From positions 1,240,001-1,304,000 of the forward strand of contig CAXXFH010000004.1 in the NCBI GenBank assembly GCA_963677085.2: a stretch of 64,000 nucleotides of DNA, read 5' to 3'. The DNA comes from G963677085 sp963677085. Lineage in GTDB: Bacteria; Planctomycetota; Planctomycetia; Pirellulales; Thermoguttaceae. Made by a program: the position numbers and the translations under genes. The notes under the pieces were generated by a model. The model had not been told where the DNA came from. It saw only the letters and a program-made list of their open reading frames with translations, and did no database searches. Positions 1-7,635 of the stretch are shown piece by piece. Each line of letters opens with the position of its first letter. The first letter of the stretch is position 1.

Positions 1-1
1 C

Positions 2-613
2 TCGTTCAACATGCTCGACAACATGGACGGCCTGTCGGCCGGTGTCGCCACGATTGCCGCCGCCATGTTGGCCGCCGTAATGCTCTTGGCTCCCGACCCC
101 ATTACCAACCAACCCCAGTTGTTCGTCGGCGGGTTTCTGCTGGTCATGGTCGGTTCGTTGCTCGGTTTTCTCTGGCACAACGCCCCACCTGCTCGGTTAT
201 TTATGGGCGATACGGGCAGCTACTTGATCGGCTACCTGTTGGCCATCGCCACGCTCACGGCCACGTTTGCCGGCGAGGACCTTCCCCGCCACGCGATCCT
301 CGCCCCGCTGTGCGTGCTGGCCGTTCCGTTGTACGACACGATCACCGTCGTGCTCATCCGCCTTCGTGCTGGGCGCAGTCCTTTCGAGGGTGATAAGAGC
401 CACTTCTCCCATCGACTGGTCGAACTGGGCATGAGCAAGAAGCAAGCCGTGTTGACGATTTACCTGACCACGGCCACCTGCGGCCTCGGTGCGTTGCTTT
501 TGCACCAAGTGAACACAGTCGGTGCCGCCATTATCCTGCTGATGATCGGCTGCGTACTTCTGCTGATCGGAATATTGGAAACCACCGGCCGACGACGGCA
601 ACGGAGGAGATAG
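2..613 (+). CDS. WecA/MraY-family undecaprenyl-phosphate sugar-1-phosphate transferase, 5' truncated by window edge
   Basis: This is the C-terminal part of a polytopic glycosyltransferase family 4 enzyme. Such enzymes move a sugar-1-phosphate from a UDP-sugar to a polyprenyl phosphate in the inner membrane. The frame is open to the first base. Visible signatures are an N-x2-DN-x-DGLSAG segment at the left edge, FMGDTGS about 65 residues into the visible part, PLYDT about 106, and HFSHRL about 131 (the His-rich cytoplasmic loop of the family). About five hydrophobic membrane segments and an Arg-rich C-terminal end are visible. The next gene is an O-antigen-ligase homologue, so a WecA-like role in surface polysaccharide initiation fits better than MraY. 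The N-terminus cannot be seen. Confidence 0.85.
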   Translation, partial: SFNMLDNMDGLSAGVATIAAAMLAAVMLLAPDPITNQPQLFVGGFLLVMVGSLLGFLWHNAPPARLFMGDTGSYLIGYLLAIATLTATFAGEDLPRHAILAPLCVLAVPLYDTITVVLIRLRAGRSPFEGDKSHFSHRLVELGMSKKQAVLTIYLTTATCGLGALLLHQVNTVGAAIILLMIGCVLLLIGILETTGRRRQRRR

Positions 614-844
614 GAGTGTGGAGTTAGGAGCCAAGAGTTAAGAGGGCTGGTCGCTTCAGCGGCCAGCAAAATTATACGTTCTTACGTTCTTATCAACGCT
701 CGTTCCCAAGCTCCGGCTTGGGAACGAACTTGAAGCGAAGCTCCGCTTCACGGGAGCGATAATGAACCTGAAATCTATTCGTGCGTCTGCTGGCCGCTGA
801 AGCGACCAGCTTTCCGCTTTCCACTTTCCACTTTCCGCTTTTCC
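614..844. repeat. Intergenic cluster of three short palindromes plus a pyrimidine-rich leader
   Basis: A 22-bp imperfect palindrome with the core gcttcagc lies at 646-667 and again in the opposite orientation at 789-810. Between them is the palindrome cgttcccaag-ctccgg-cttgggaacg at 701-726, followed by a smaller one around 732-749. Copies of both families occur elsewhere in the window (3345, 6694, 6738, 22595, 50828). The last 34 bases before the next ATG (811-844) are nearly all pyrimidine, built of ttccactttcc-like units, and contain no Shine-Dalgarno sequence. Confidence 0.8.
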
Positions 845-3238
845 ATGACCAAACGCCGCCGCCAAACGCCGAAATCGTCCGCCCGAGCGGATTCCTCGCC
901 GCGTGGCAGTACCGCGCCCGGTCGACCGACGTCGTCCGACCGACTACGTCCCTGGCTGCTGGCAGCCACGGTGGCACTGTTTGTCGCCCGGGTGTTGTTC
1001 CCCAGCGAGTCGGCCGACGTGCACGGCGATGGGCTTTCGGTCGTTATGTTGTGGGTGGTTGTAGCCGTGTTCTGGCTGTTGGGCGCCATCGGGCGGAATC
1101 AATTCTCGCTGCGTTTCGGCCGCACCGATGCCGCCGTGTTGGTGTTGATCGCGCTGTACTCCGTCTCGGCACTCTGGGCTGCGCAACACGCCAGTCCGCG
1201 CCCGGCGATCAACATGATGTGGCAATGGACCGGCTTCGCGCTAGCCTTCTTCCTGGCACGACAGTTCATCCTAACGGCACGAGAAGCCCGGGCAACGGTT
1301 GCCGTAATGATCGCCCTGGCCGTAACCCTCTCGGTCGACGGGCTGTACGAATACTTCGTCGACATGCCGGCAACCAGGGCACAATACCGGGCCGATCCGG
1401 ACGCGGCGATGCGCGATGCGGGCCTCTGGTTTCCGCCCGGCTCGCCGGAGCGCGAACTCTTCGAGAAACGCCTGGAAAGCACCGAACCACTGGCCACCTT
1501 CGCGCTGACCAACTCGCTGGCCGGCTACCTGGCACCGTGGTTGATCGTGACCGTGGGAATTGGTGCGGTTGGAGTCGGCGTTGCCGGAGGTTGGCTGCGT
1601 GGCGACCGGCTGAAGGCATTCGCCTGTGCGCTGCCGATTGCCGTGTGCCTCGTGCTTACGAAAAGCCGCAGCGGCTACCTGGCAACCGCCTTCGGGTCGT
1701 GCGTGGTCTTGTATTTCTACGGGCGACAATTGGGCATCATGCCTGGGTTTCGACTGGGTGCCATGCCCACGCTTGCGTGGGCATGCCGTAAACCTAGAGA
1801 AGCATGCCCACGCAAGCGTGGGCATGGCACCCAAAACGTTGACCAGAACATTGAATCGAACGAAGCTACAACATCCAACAACGTCTTGCGTTGGAAACTG
1901 CCCGTCGGTCTGGCGACAGCCGCCGTGGTGTTGGTTGCCGCCGCGATTGCTTTCGGCGGTCTCGATCGCCAGGTTTTCAGCGAGGCGGGCAAGTCGCTCG
2001 GCTACCGGTTGCAGTATTGGCAGGCGACCGGGCGGATGATTGCCGAACATCCCTGGATTGGCTGCGGCCCGGGCAACTTCCAGAACGAATACACCCGATT
2101 CAAACTGCCAGAAGCCAGCGAGGAAGTGTCCGATCCTCACAACTTCCTGCTGGAAGTCTGGGCCACCGCCGGCACGCCCGCCCTGCTCGCCTTGCTGGCC
2201 GTGTTGGGATTTTTCTTCGCCACCGTTTGGCAACTTGCTCGCCGCAAACCCTCGGGCGAATCTACCGCGTCGAACACGTCGAATATCGACGAAAAAAGCA
2301 ACACGCACCGCAACCCAGATCATCCGGCCGAGACGAACGACGCCTGGCCGTTTGCCCTGGCCGGCGGCATGGCCGGGCTGTTGTTGAGTATCCCGCTGGG
2401 TCTGATGTCGACCGCCCCGCCGGGTTTATCCGCCGTGGGCTGGGGAATTCTGTTCGGCTCGGGCACGGTCGCGCTCATGGCAAGTTGGATACGCCAGGGC
2501 GATTTGCCGCGCTGGCTAATCGCTACCGGCGTGGTCGTCTTGCTGGTCAACCTGTTGGCCGCCGGGGGAATCGGCTTTCCCGGGGTGGCGGGCACTTTGT
2601 GGCTGTTGATGGCCGTGGGCCTTCGCGGCGATGGCGTTCGTTCGTTCGCCCGACCGCTGGCGGTCGCCCTGTTGGTTGCCGGCATGCTGTTGGCCGTGGC
2701 GTGTTATCAAACGGCCTACAGCCCGGTGATTCGATGCCGAGGCCAACTCCGCACGGCCCAATCGCATCCGAACGAGGCAGCCAAGTATCTGCTGGCGGCC
2801 GCCGAAGCCGATCCACGATCGGAAGAAGCCCAACAGCAGTTGGCCGCCCTGGCGTTGGCCCAATGGCACCACAGTCCCACGCCCCAGGGCTTCGCCATTT
2901 TCGAACAGCACTGCCGCCGGATGCTCGAGTTGGCACCCAACGCAAGTGCCGCTTGGTTCGCAGCCGGCCAGTGGTACGACCTGGCCCACCGAACCAGTGG
3001 CAACGCGAAACATCTCGACCAGGCCATCGCGCACTACCGCCGAGCGGTCGAGCTTTACCCCAACAACAGCACCCAACGGGCGAGACTGGCGTTGGCCCTG
3101 ACCGCTGCCGACCACAAGCAGGAAGCCCGACAGGAGGCGGAAGCCGCCCTGCGTTTGGACGGCCAGACCCCCCACGCCGACAAGCGGCTGCCGAAGGATT
3201 TGAACTCGCGGATGAGGCAACTTCTCGACAGCTTATGA
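845..3238 (+). CDS. O-antigen ligase-like (Wzy_C) membrane protein with C-terminal TPRs
   Basis: A 797-residue protein with a basic N-terminus and many membrane segments. A Wzy_C/O-antigen ligase signature lies around residues 388-470 (EHPWIGCGPGNF, then DPHNFLLEVWATAG). The C-terminal 170 residues carry TPR-like helices. Family members polymerise or ligate polyprenyl-linked glycans on the periplasmic side. Here the partner is probably the product of the upstream transferase gene. Unusually, residues about 304-331 are encoded by an inserted palindromic repeat (1752-1835) that keeps the frame open and lies in a loop between membrane segments. The ATG has no Shine-Dalgarno sequence and follows a pyrimidine tract. 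The ligase-family call is firm; the substrate is unknown. Confidence 0.85.
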   Translation: MTKRRRQTPKSSARADSSPRGSTAPGRPTSSDRLRPWLLAATVALFVARVLFPSESADVHGDGLSVVMLWVVVAVFWLLGAIGRNQFSLRFGRTDAAVLVLIALYSVSALWAAQHASPRPAINMMWQWTGFALAFFLARQFILTAREARATVAVMIALAVTLSVDGLYEYFVDMPATRAQYRADPDAAMRDAGLWFPPGSPERELFEKRLESTEPLATFALTNSLAGYLAPWLIVTVGIGAVGVGVAGGWLRGDRLKAFACALPIAVCLVLTKSRSGYLATAFGSCVVLYFYGRQLGIMPGFRLGAMPTLAWACRKPREACPRKRGHGTQNVDQNIESNEATTSNNVLRWKLPVGLATAAVVLVAAAIAFGGLDRQVFSEAGKSLGYRLQYWQATGRMIAEHPWIGCGPGNFQNEYTRFKLPEASEEVSDPHNFLLEVWATAGTPALLALLAVLGFFFATVWQLARRKPSGESTASNTSNIDEKSNTHRNPDHPAETNDAWPFALAGGMAGLLLSIPLGLMSTAPPGLSAVGWGILFGSGTVALMASWIRQGDLPRWLIATGVVVLLVNLLAAGGIGFPGVAGTLWLLMAVGLRGDGVRSFARPLAVALLVAGMLLAVACYQTAYSPVIRCRGQLRTAQSHPNEAAKYLLAAAEADPRSEEAQQQLAALALAQWHHSPTPQGFAIFEQHCRRMLELAPNASAAWFAAGQWYDLAHRTSGNAKHLDQAIAHYRRAVELYPNNSTQRARLALALTAADHKQEARQEAEAALRLDGQTPHADKRLPKDLNSRMRQLLDSL
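1752..1835. repeat. REP-like double palindrome inside a coding sequence
   Basis: Two arms, each holding a palindrome of the form gcccacgc-ttgc-gtgggc, face each other. The outer ends gggtgccatgcccac and gtgggcatggcaccca are inverted. A diverged copy lies between genes at 43914-43995. The element sits within the O-antigen ligase gene and is translated without a stop. Confidence 0.85.
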
Positions 3239-3458
3239 GAAACTCGAAAAGGCCAAGACCATGGTTTTTTCGGGGCTGTGTTGTTTTTCCGTGGTTGTGG
3301 CTTATTGTAGAACAAAAGGGAGGGGCGCGGTTGATTGCTTAAATGCTGGCCGCTGAAGCGACCAGCCCTCGGTATTTCCGACTTCGTATTTCCGACTTTG
3401 GATTTTCGACTTCCGACTTTTCGTTTCCGATTTCCGACTTCGTCGTACGGTTCATCCC
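3239..3458. repeat. Intergenic region with palindrome and degenerate tttccgactt repeats
   Basis: The 22-bp gctggccgctgaagcgaccagc palindrome lies at 3345-3366. It is followed by about eight degenerate copies of tttccgactt up to about 3442, just before the next start codon. This is the same arrangement as in front of the gene at 845. Confidence 0.7.
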
Positions 3459-4634
3459 ATGAAGACTACGTTTGCTGTTTTTGTCGCGTTGGTCGTCGGG
3501 CTGGCGGCCGGGATCACTATGGCCACGATACGTGCCGGCGGGTCAGTTGGCGCCGCGGACGGTAGTTCCGAGAACGAGGGCTACGTCCGACCATCGTCGC
3601 TATCCAACGACACCCCACTCCCCAAGGTGGTGGTCGACAACCCGGATTACGATTTCGGCACGATGGACATGCAAGCCGAAGGTCGTCACGACTTCATCTT
3701 CACCAACGCCGGCGATGCCCCGTTGCGTCTGACGACAGGCGACACGTCGTGTCGCTGCACGCTGAGCAAATTGGAGCGTGAGGAGGTCATGCCGGGCGAT
3801 TCGACCAAAGTCACCCTGACCTGGACCGCCAAAGACATCACTGGCCCCTTCCGTCAAACGGCCCATATCGAAACCACCGATCCTCGCCAGCCCCGTGTCG
3901 AGTTGACCATCTCGGGCAACGTAACGGTCGCCACCCGGGTGATACCCGGCGAAGTGGTGTTCAGCAGTCTTTCGCCCGACCAAACCGACACGGCCGACGT
4001 ACGGATTTTCGGCTTCATCGGCCAGCCACTCGAAATCATCGACTACCAGTCGACCGATCCCGACTCGGCTGGCAACTTCGACGTCGTCCTAACGGAACTC
4101 CCCCCCGAGCAAATCGAGGAAGAACCCCACGCCCAAAGCGGGGTATTAATGAGGGTCACCGTAAAACCGGGGTTGCCTCAGGGACCGTTTCAGCAGAAGA
4201 TTCGACTGCGTACTAATGTCGAGTCGACTCCGGAGATCTTCATTCCGATCTCGGGTACGGTCCGCGGCCGAATTTCGGTCGTTGGTCCAGGCTACAGCCC
4301 CACGACCGGAATTCTCGACCTGGGTACGATTCGCCAAGATGCCGGTGTCCGTCGTCGACTATTGTTGGTCGTTCACGGCCCTCATCGCAAGGAGATAAAG
4401 TTCGAGCCGGTCAGCGTTTACCCCGACCTGTTGAAGGTCGAGTTGGGCACCCCGAAGCCGTTGGGCGAAGGGGACGTCATGCAGACCCCGCTCGTCGTCG
4501 AAGTTCCCCAAGGAAGTCGTCCGGCCCACCACCTGAATCCCGATCACGGCCGCCTCGGCGAGATCATCCTGAAGACCAACCACCCCGACATGCCACGGTT
4601 GCGGATCCGTGTGCGATTCGCCGTCGAGGGGTAG
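3459..4634 (+). CDS. DUF1573 domain exported protein
   Basis: A 391-residue protein beginning with a signal peptide or membrane anchor (residues 1-24, AVFVALVVGLAAG). A DUF1573 Ig-like domain follows at about 57-155, starting with DYDFGTM and including the conserved TSCRCT segment near residue 97. Further beta-rich repeats continue to the C-terminus. DUF1573 proteins are abundant in Planctomycetes and Bacteroidetes and lie outside the cytoplasmic membrane; their biochemical role is not established. The ATG at 3459 is used because the signal sequence begins there. No good Shine-Dalgarno sequence is visible. The following lipoprotein gene is 84 bases downstream on the same strand and could be co-transcribed. 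Confidence 0.85.
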   Translation: MKTTFAVFVALVVGLAAGITMATIRAGGSVGAADGSSENEGYVRPSSLSNDTPLPKVVVDNPDYDFGTMDMQAEGRHDFIFTNAGDAPLRLTTGDTSCRCTLSKLEREEVMPGDSTKVTLTWTAKDITGPFRQTAHIETTDPRQPRVELTISGNVTVATRVIPGEVVFSSLSPDQTDTADVRIFGFIGQPLEIIDYQSTDPDSAGNFDVVLTELPPEQIEEEPHAQSGVLMRVTVKPGLPQGPFQQKIRLRTNVESTPEIFIPISGTVRGRISVVGPGYSPTTGILDLGTIRQDAGVRRRLLLVVHGPHRKEIKFEPVSVYPDLLKVELGTPKPLGEGDVMQTPLVVEVPQGSRPAHHLNPDHGRLGEIILKTNHPDMPRLRIRVRFAVEG

Positions 4635-4718
4635 GCGGTCTCGATGGTCACCGAGCGATAGCGTGTGCGATTGCAGTGTGGCGGGGTCGGCCAAGGCCCT
4701 CGATCCCTGAGCCCATTT

Positions 4719-6671
4719 ATGCGAAAGCTACTGCACGCGACCTCGCCATTGAGCCTGTTTGCCGTTTCTGCGTTGTTGATTACCTTGACGACCGGTTGTC
4801 CCTCGTCGCAGGAACCACCCAGCGAACGGCCGGAGGAACCGGCCGCAGCCCCCGAGATGTCCTCGGAACTTTCGCAGTTTGCGCCCAGCGCGACGTCGCC
4901 CGATGCCGCCGCCACACCGGCCCCATTGCCTTCGGCCGAACCGGCAACCATCGCACCGGGTACCCAACCGCCAACGGCACAGCCGCCGAGCATGGATATC
5001 GTGCCGCCAGATACCCAACCGCCGTTGGCAATGCCCGACGACGAACAACCGCTGGCCCCGGTTCCCAACGGCGGTTCGTCGGAGCCGCCTAGCGACTCCT
5101 CCCTCCCCGCCCGCAATCCGCTTCGCGATTCGGCCCCCCCGACCGATGACCAGAATCACGGTGGCCAGAATCAGAGCACGCCATCCCAGGAAACGTCAAC
5201 TCCGGGACACACCGACGCCAATCCGCGGCGCCATCCAGGCCACAAGGACGAAACCTTCGACCCAATCAAGGAGAATGGGCCGATCTTCGTCGATTGGACA
5301 AAACCGGCCGTGGCGTTGGTGATTAGCGGCCGTCAGGACGGCTACATCGAACCGTGTGGTTGCGCCGGGCTCGATCGGATGAAGGGCGGTATGAGCCGGC
5401 GGCACACGCTCTTCGAGCAGCTTCGCAAGCAGCAAGGTTGGAATGTCGTGGGTCTCGATGTGGGCGGGATCGCCCGGGGATTCGGCCGCCAGTCCGAACT
5501 GAAATTCCAAATCATGGTCGACGGCATGCGGCAAATGGGCTACGACGCCGTGGCCTTCGGCACCACCGACCTGAAATTGCCCGCCGCCGAGTTGCTCTCG
5601 GCCGCCGTCAACGGGCCCACCAACGAAAGCCTCTTCCTGGGTGCCAACGTAGCGATGTTTGGTTTCCAGGATGGCTGGTACTCACCGCTTCGCATTGTGG
5701 ATGTCGGCGGCAAGAAACTGGGCATTACCTCGGTGCTGGGCAAAAAAGAAGCCGCGGAGATCAACAACGTCGAACTGGAAACGGCCGATCCCGTCAAAAT
5801 GCTTACCGAAGTGCTGCCAAAGCTCAAACAACAGCAGCCCGACTACCTGGTTCTCCTAGCCCATGCGTCGATGGACGAGACCAAAGCGTTGGCCGAACAG
5901 TTTCCCGAGTTCAACATTGTGGTGACTGCTGGCGGGGCGCCGTTACCGCCCGCCAAACCGGAAACACTCAACGGCGGCAAGACGCTGTTGATCGAAGTCG
6001 GCGAAAAGGGGATGGATGCCGTGGTGGTGGGCCTTTACGACAACCAACAGCCGTCGTTCCGCTATCAACGCGTGCCGCTCGACTCCCGTTTCCCGGCCTC
6101 GACAATCATGCAGCGGTTACTCGAGGCCTACCAGGACCAACTCAAGGTCGAAGGCTTCGCAGGCCTGGGAATTCCCGTCGGTCCGCAGGCTCCTCCACAT
6201 CCCAAACTAGAGGTGGGCGGGAAGTTCGTCGGCTCGAAGAAGTGCGAGTCGTGCCACGAGCCATCTTATGAAATCTGGAAGAAGAGCGGCCACTCGCGGG
6301 CGTACCGCACGTTGGCCGAGCTGAAACCGGCACGCAACTTCGACCCCGAGTGCATTAGCTGCCACGTCGTCGGCTGGCATCCCACGAAATACTTTCCTTA
6401 TCAGACCGGTTTCGAGAGCCTAGAAAAGACGCCCGAGTTGATCGACACGGGCTGCGAAAACTGCCACGGCCCGGGCAGCAAGCACGTGGCCGCCGAACTC
6501 CGCGGCGACGACGATGTGGTGCTCGAACAACTTCGCAAGGCGATGGTCATTACCAAAGAAGACTCGAAGAAGTGGCAATGCATCACGTGCCACGACGGCG
6601 ACAACAGCCCCGAGTTCAACTTCGACACGTACTGGCCACTGGTCGAGCACTATGAGAATAGTGATGAGTAG
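4719..6671 (+). CDS. Lipoprotein fusing a UshA/5'-nucleotidase-like domain to a tetrahaem cytochrome c554-like domain
   Basis: The start at 4719 is preferred over an earlier in-frame ATG because it opens a lipoprotein signal peptide with lipobox LTTGC. Residues about 25-185 are a Pro/Ala/Ser-rich linker. From about 190 the sequence resembles periplasmic metallophosphoesterases of the UshA/5'-nucleotidase type (GYIEPCGCAG, GLDVGG, DAVAFGTTDL). The last 150 residues hold four haem c-binding motifs: CESCH about 509, CISCH about 545, CENCH about 578 and CITCH about 620, with KHV- and WHP-type histidines that could be axial ligands. This architecture is seen in other planctomycete-like genomes; its substrate is unknown. 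An electron-transfer role outside the cell membrane is inferred from the haem sites. Confidence 0.85.
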   Translation: MRKLLHATSPLSLFAVSALLITLTTGCPSSQEPPSERPEEPAAAPEMSSELSQFAPSATSPDAAATPAPLPSAEPATIAPGTQPPTAQPPSMDIVPPDTQPPLAMPDDEQPLAPVPNGGSSEPPSDSSLPARNPLRDSAPPTDDQNHGGQNQSTPSQETSTPGHTDANPRRHPGHKDETFDPIKENGPIFVDWTKPAVALVISGRQDGYIEPCGCAGLDRMKGGMSRRHTLFEQLRKQQGWNVVGLDVGGIARGFGRQSELKFQIMVDGMRQMGYDAVAFGTTDLKLPAAELLSAAVNGPTNESLFLGANVAMFGFQDGWYSPLRIVDVGGKKLGITSVLGKKEAAEINNVELETADPVKMLTEVLPKLKQQQPDYLVLLAHASMDETKALAEQFPEFNIVVTAGGAPLPPAKPETLNGGKTLLIEVGEKGMDAVVVGLYDNQQPSFRYQRVPLDSRFPASTIMQRLLEAYQDQLKVEGFAGLGIPVGPQAPPHPKLEVGGKFVGSKKCESCHEPSYEIWKKSGHSRAYRTLAELKPARNFDPECISCHVVGWHPTKYFPYQTGFESLEKTPELIDTGCENCHGPGSKHVAAELRGDDDVVLEQLRKAMVITKEDSKKWQCITCHDGDNSPEFNFDTYWPLVEHYENSDE

Positions 6672-6771
6672 TGATTAGCTGTTTAACACTATTCGTTCCC
6701 AAGCTCCGGCTTGGGAACGAATGTGCTCTGAACAACTGCTGGCCGCTGAAGCGGCCAGCCCTCCCAACTCC
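6672..6771. repeat. Convergent intergenic region with two repeat palindromes
   Basis: Both palindrome families of the 614-844 region recur here: cgttcccaag-ctccgg-cttgggaacg at 6694-6719 and gctggccgctgaagcggccagc at 6738-6759, the latter a perfect inverted repeat. They lie between the ends of two convergent genes. Confidence 0.85.
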
Positions 6772-7524
6772 CTACTCAGCCTCGATCACGGCCATCACGT
6801 CGTCGGGGATGTTGAAGTTAGCCGACACGCTCTGTACGTCGTCGTGGTCGTCTAGGCGATCCATGAGTTTCAGTACCTTGCGGGCCGTGTCGGCGTCGAG
6901 GTCGACCGTGTTCTGCGGAATGCGTGTGATCTCGCTGACTTCCGGTTTGATCTCCGCCGTGGCCAGAGCCTCGACCACGTCCTGATACACGGCCGGGTCG
7001 CACGTGATCTCGTAGCTATCCCCCTGGACCGTCACGTCGTCGGCCCCAGCCTCGAGGGCAAGCTCCATGAGGGCGTCTTCGTTGGCGCGGTCGGTGGGGA
7101 TGAGAAACAGCCCCTTGCTGTCGAACATCCAGGCCACACAACCGGTACTCCCCAGTTTGCCGTCGGTAATCTCGAAGATCTTGCGGATCTCCGGTGCGGT
7201 ACGGTTGCGGTTGTCGGTAAGAATCTCGCAAAGCACGGCCACGCCGCCGGCACCGTAACCCTCGTAGAGGACCTCGTCGAACGATCCGCCTTCGAGTTCA
7301 CCCGTCCCCTTCTTGATCGCCCGTTCGATGTTGTCCTTGGGCATACTCACGGCCTTGGCGTCGTCGATGGCGTACCGCAGTCGGAGATTCATCCCGGGAT
7401 CGCCTCCGCCCGTCTTGGCGGCCACGATGATCGCTTTGGCCAACTTACTCCAGAGCTTACCGCGTTTGTTGTCGATCAGCGCCTTTTTGTGCTTGATACC
7501 AGCCCAATGAGAATGCCCAGCCAT
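6772..7524 (-). CDS. yebC: YebC/PmpR (TACO1) family protein
   Basis: A 250-residue protein with the hallmark N-terminus MAGHSHWAGIKHKKALIDNK and the conserved YEGYGAGGVA and DNRNRTAPEIR segments. Length and all three domains match the family. YebC proteins bind DNA or act on translating ribosomes (TACO1-like, easing translation of difficult stretches); some were described as transcriptional regulators. It stands alone, convergent with the cytochrome lipoprotein gene and separated from the next upstream minus-strand gene by its own leader. Confidence 0.95.
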   Translation of the reverse strand: MAGHSHWAGIKHKKALIDNKRGKLWSKLAKAIIVAAKTGGGDPGMNLRLRYAIDDAKAVSMPKDNIERAIKKGTGELEGGSFDEVLYEGYGAGGVAVLCEILTDNRNRTAPEIRKIFEITDGKLGSTGCVAWMFDSKGLFLIPTDRANEDALMELALEAGADDVTVQGDSYEITCDPAVYQDVVEALATAEIKPEVSEITRIPQNTVDLDADTARKVLKLMDRLDDHDDVQSVSANFNIPDDVMAVIEAE

Positions 7525-7592
7525 CTGCTAAATCCCTGATTACGCGTTTTTCGTTGTGATTGAATGAGCGGCACGCGGCTGCACCGTAAATC

Positions 7593-7622
7593 GGGTGCCA
7601 CTGGCTGCTTGTCAGCCAGTGC
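7593..7622. repeat. Palindromic repeat cactggctg-cttgt-cagccagtg
   Basis: A perfect 9-bp stem with a 5-base loop, with gggtgc on the left. Similar elements occur at 45902, 49016 and 58147, always outside coding sequence. No T-run follows on either strand, so it is called a dispersed repeat and not a terminator. Confidence 0.75.
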
Positions 7623-7635
7623 GAAACACGGCCGG

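Noticed and set aside
7593..7622. Terminator for the TPR gene
   Set aside because: The hairpin has no T-run on either side and recurs elsewhere as a dispersed repeat.
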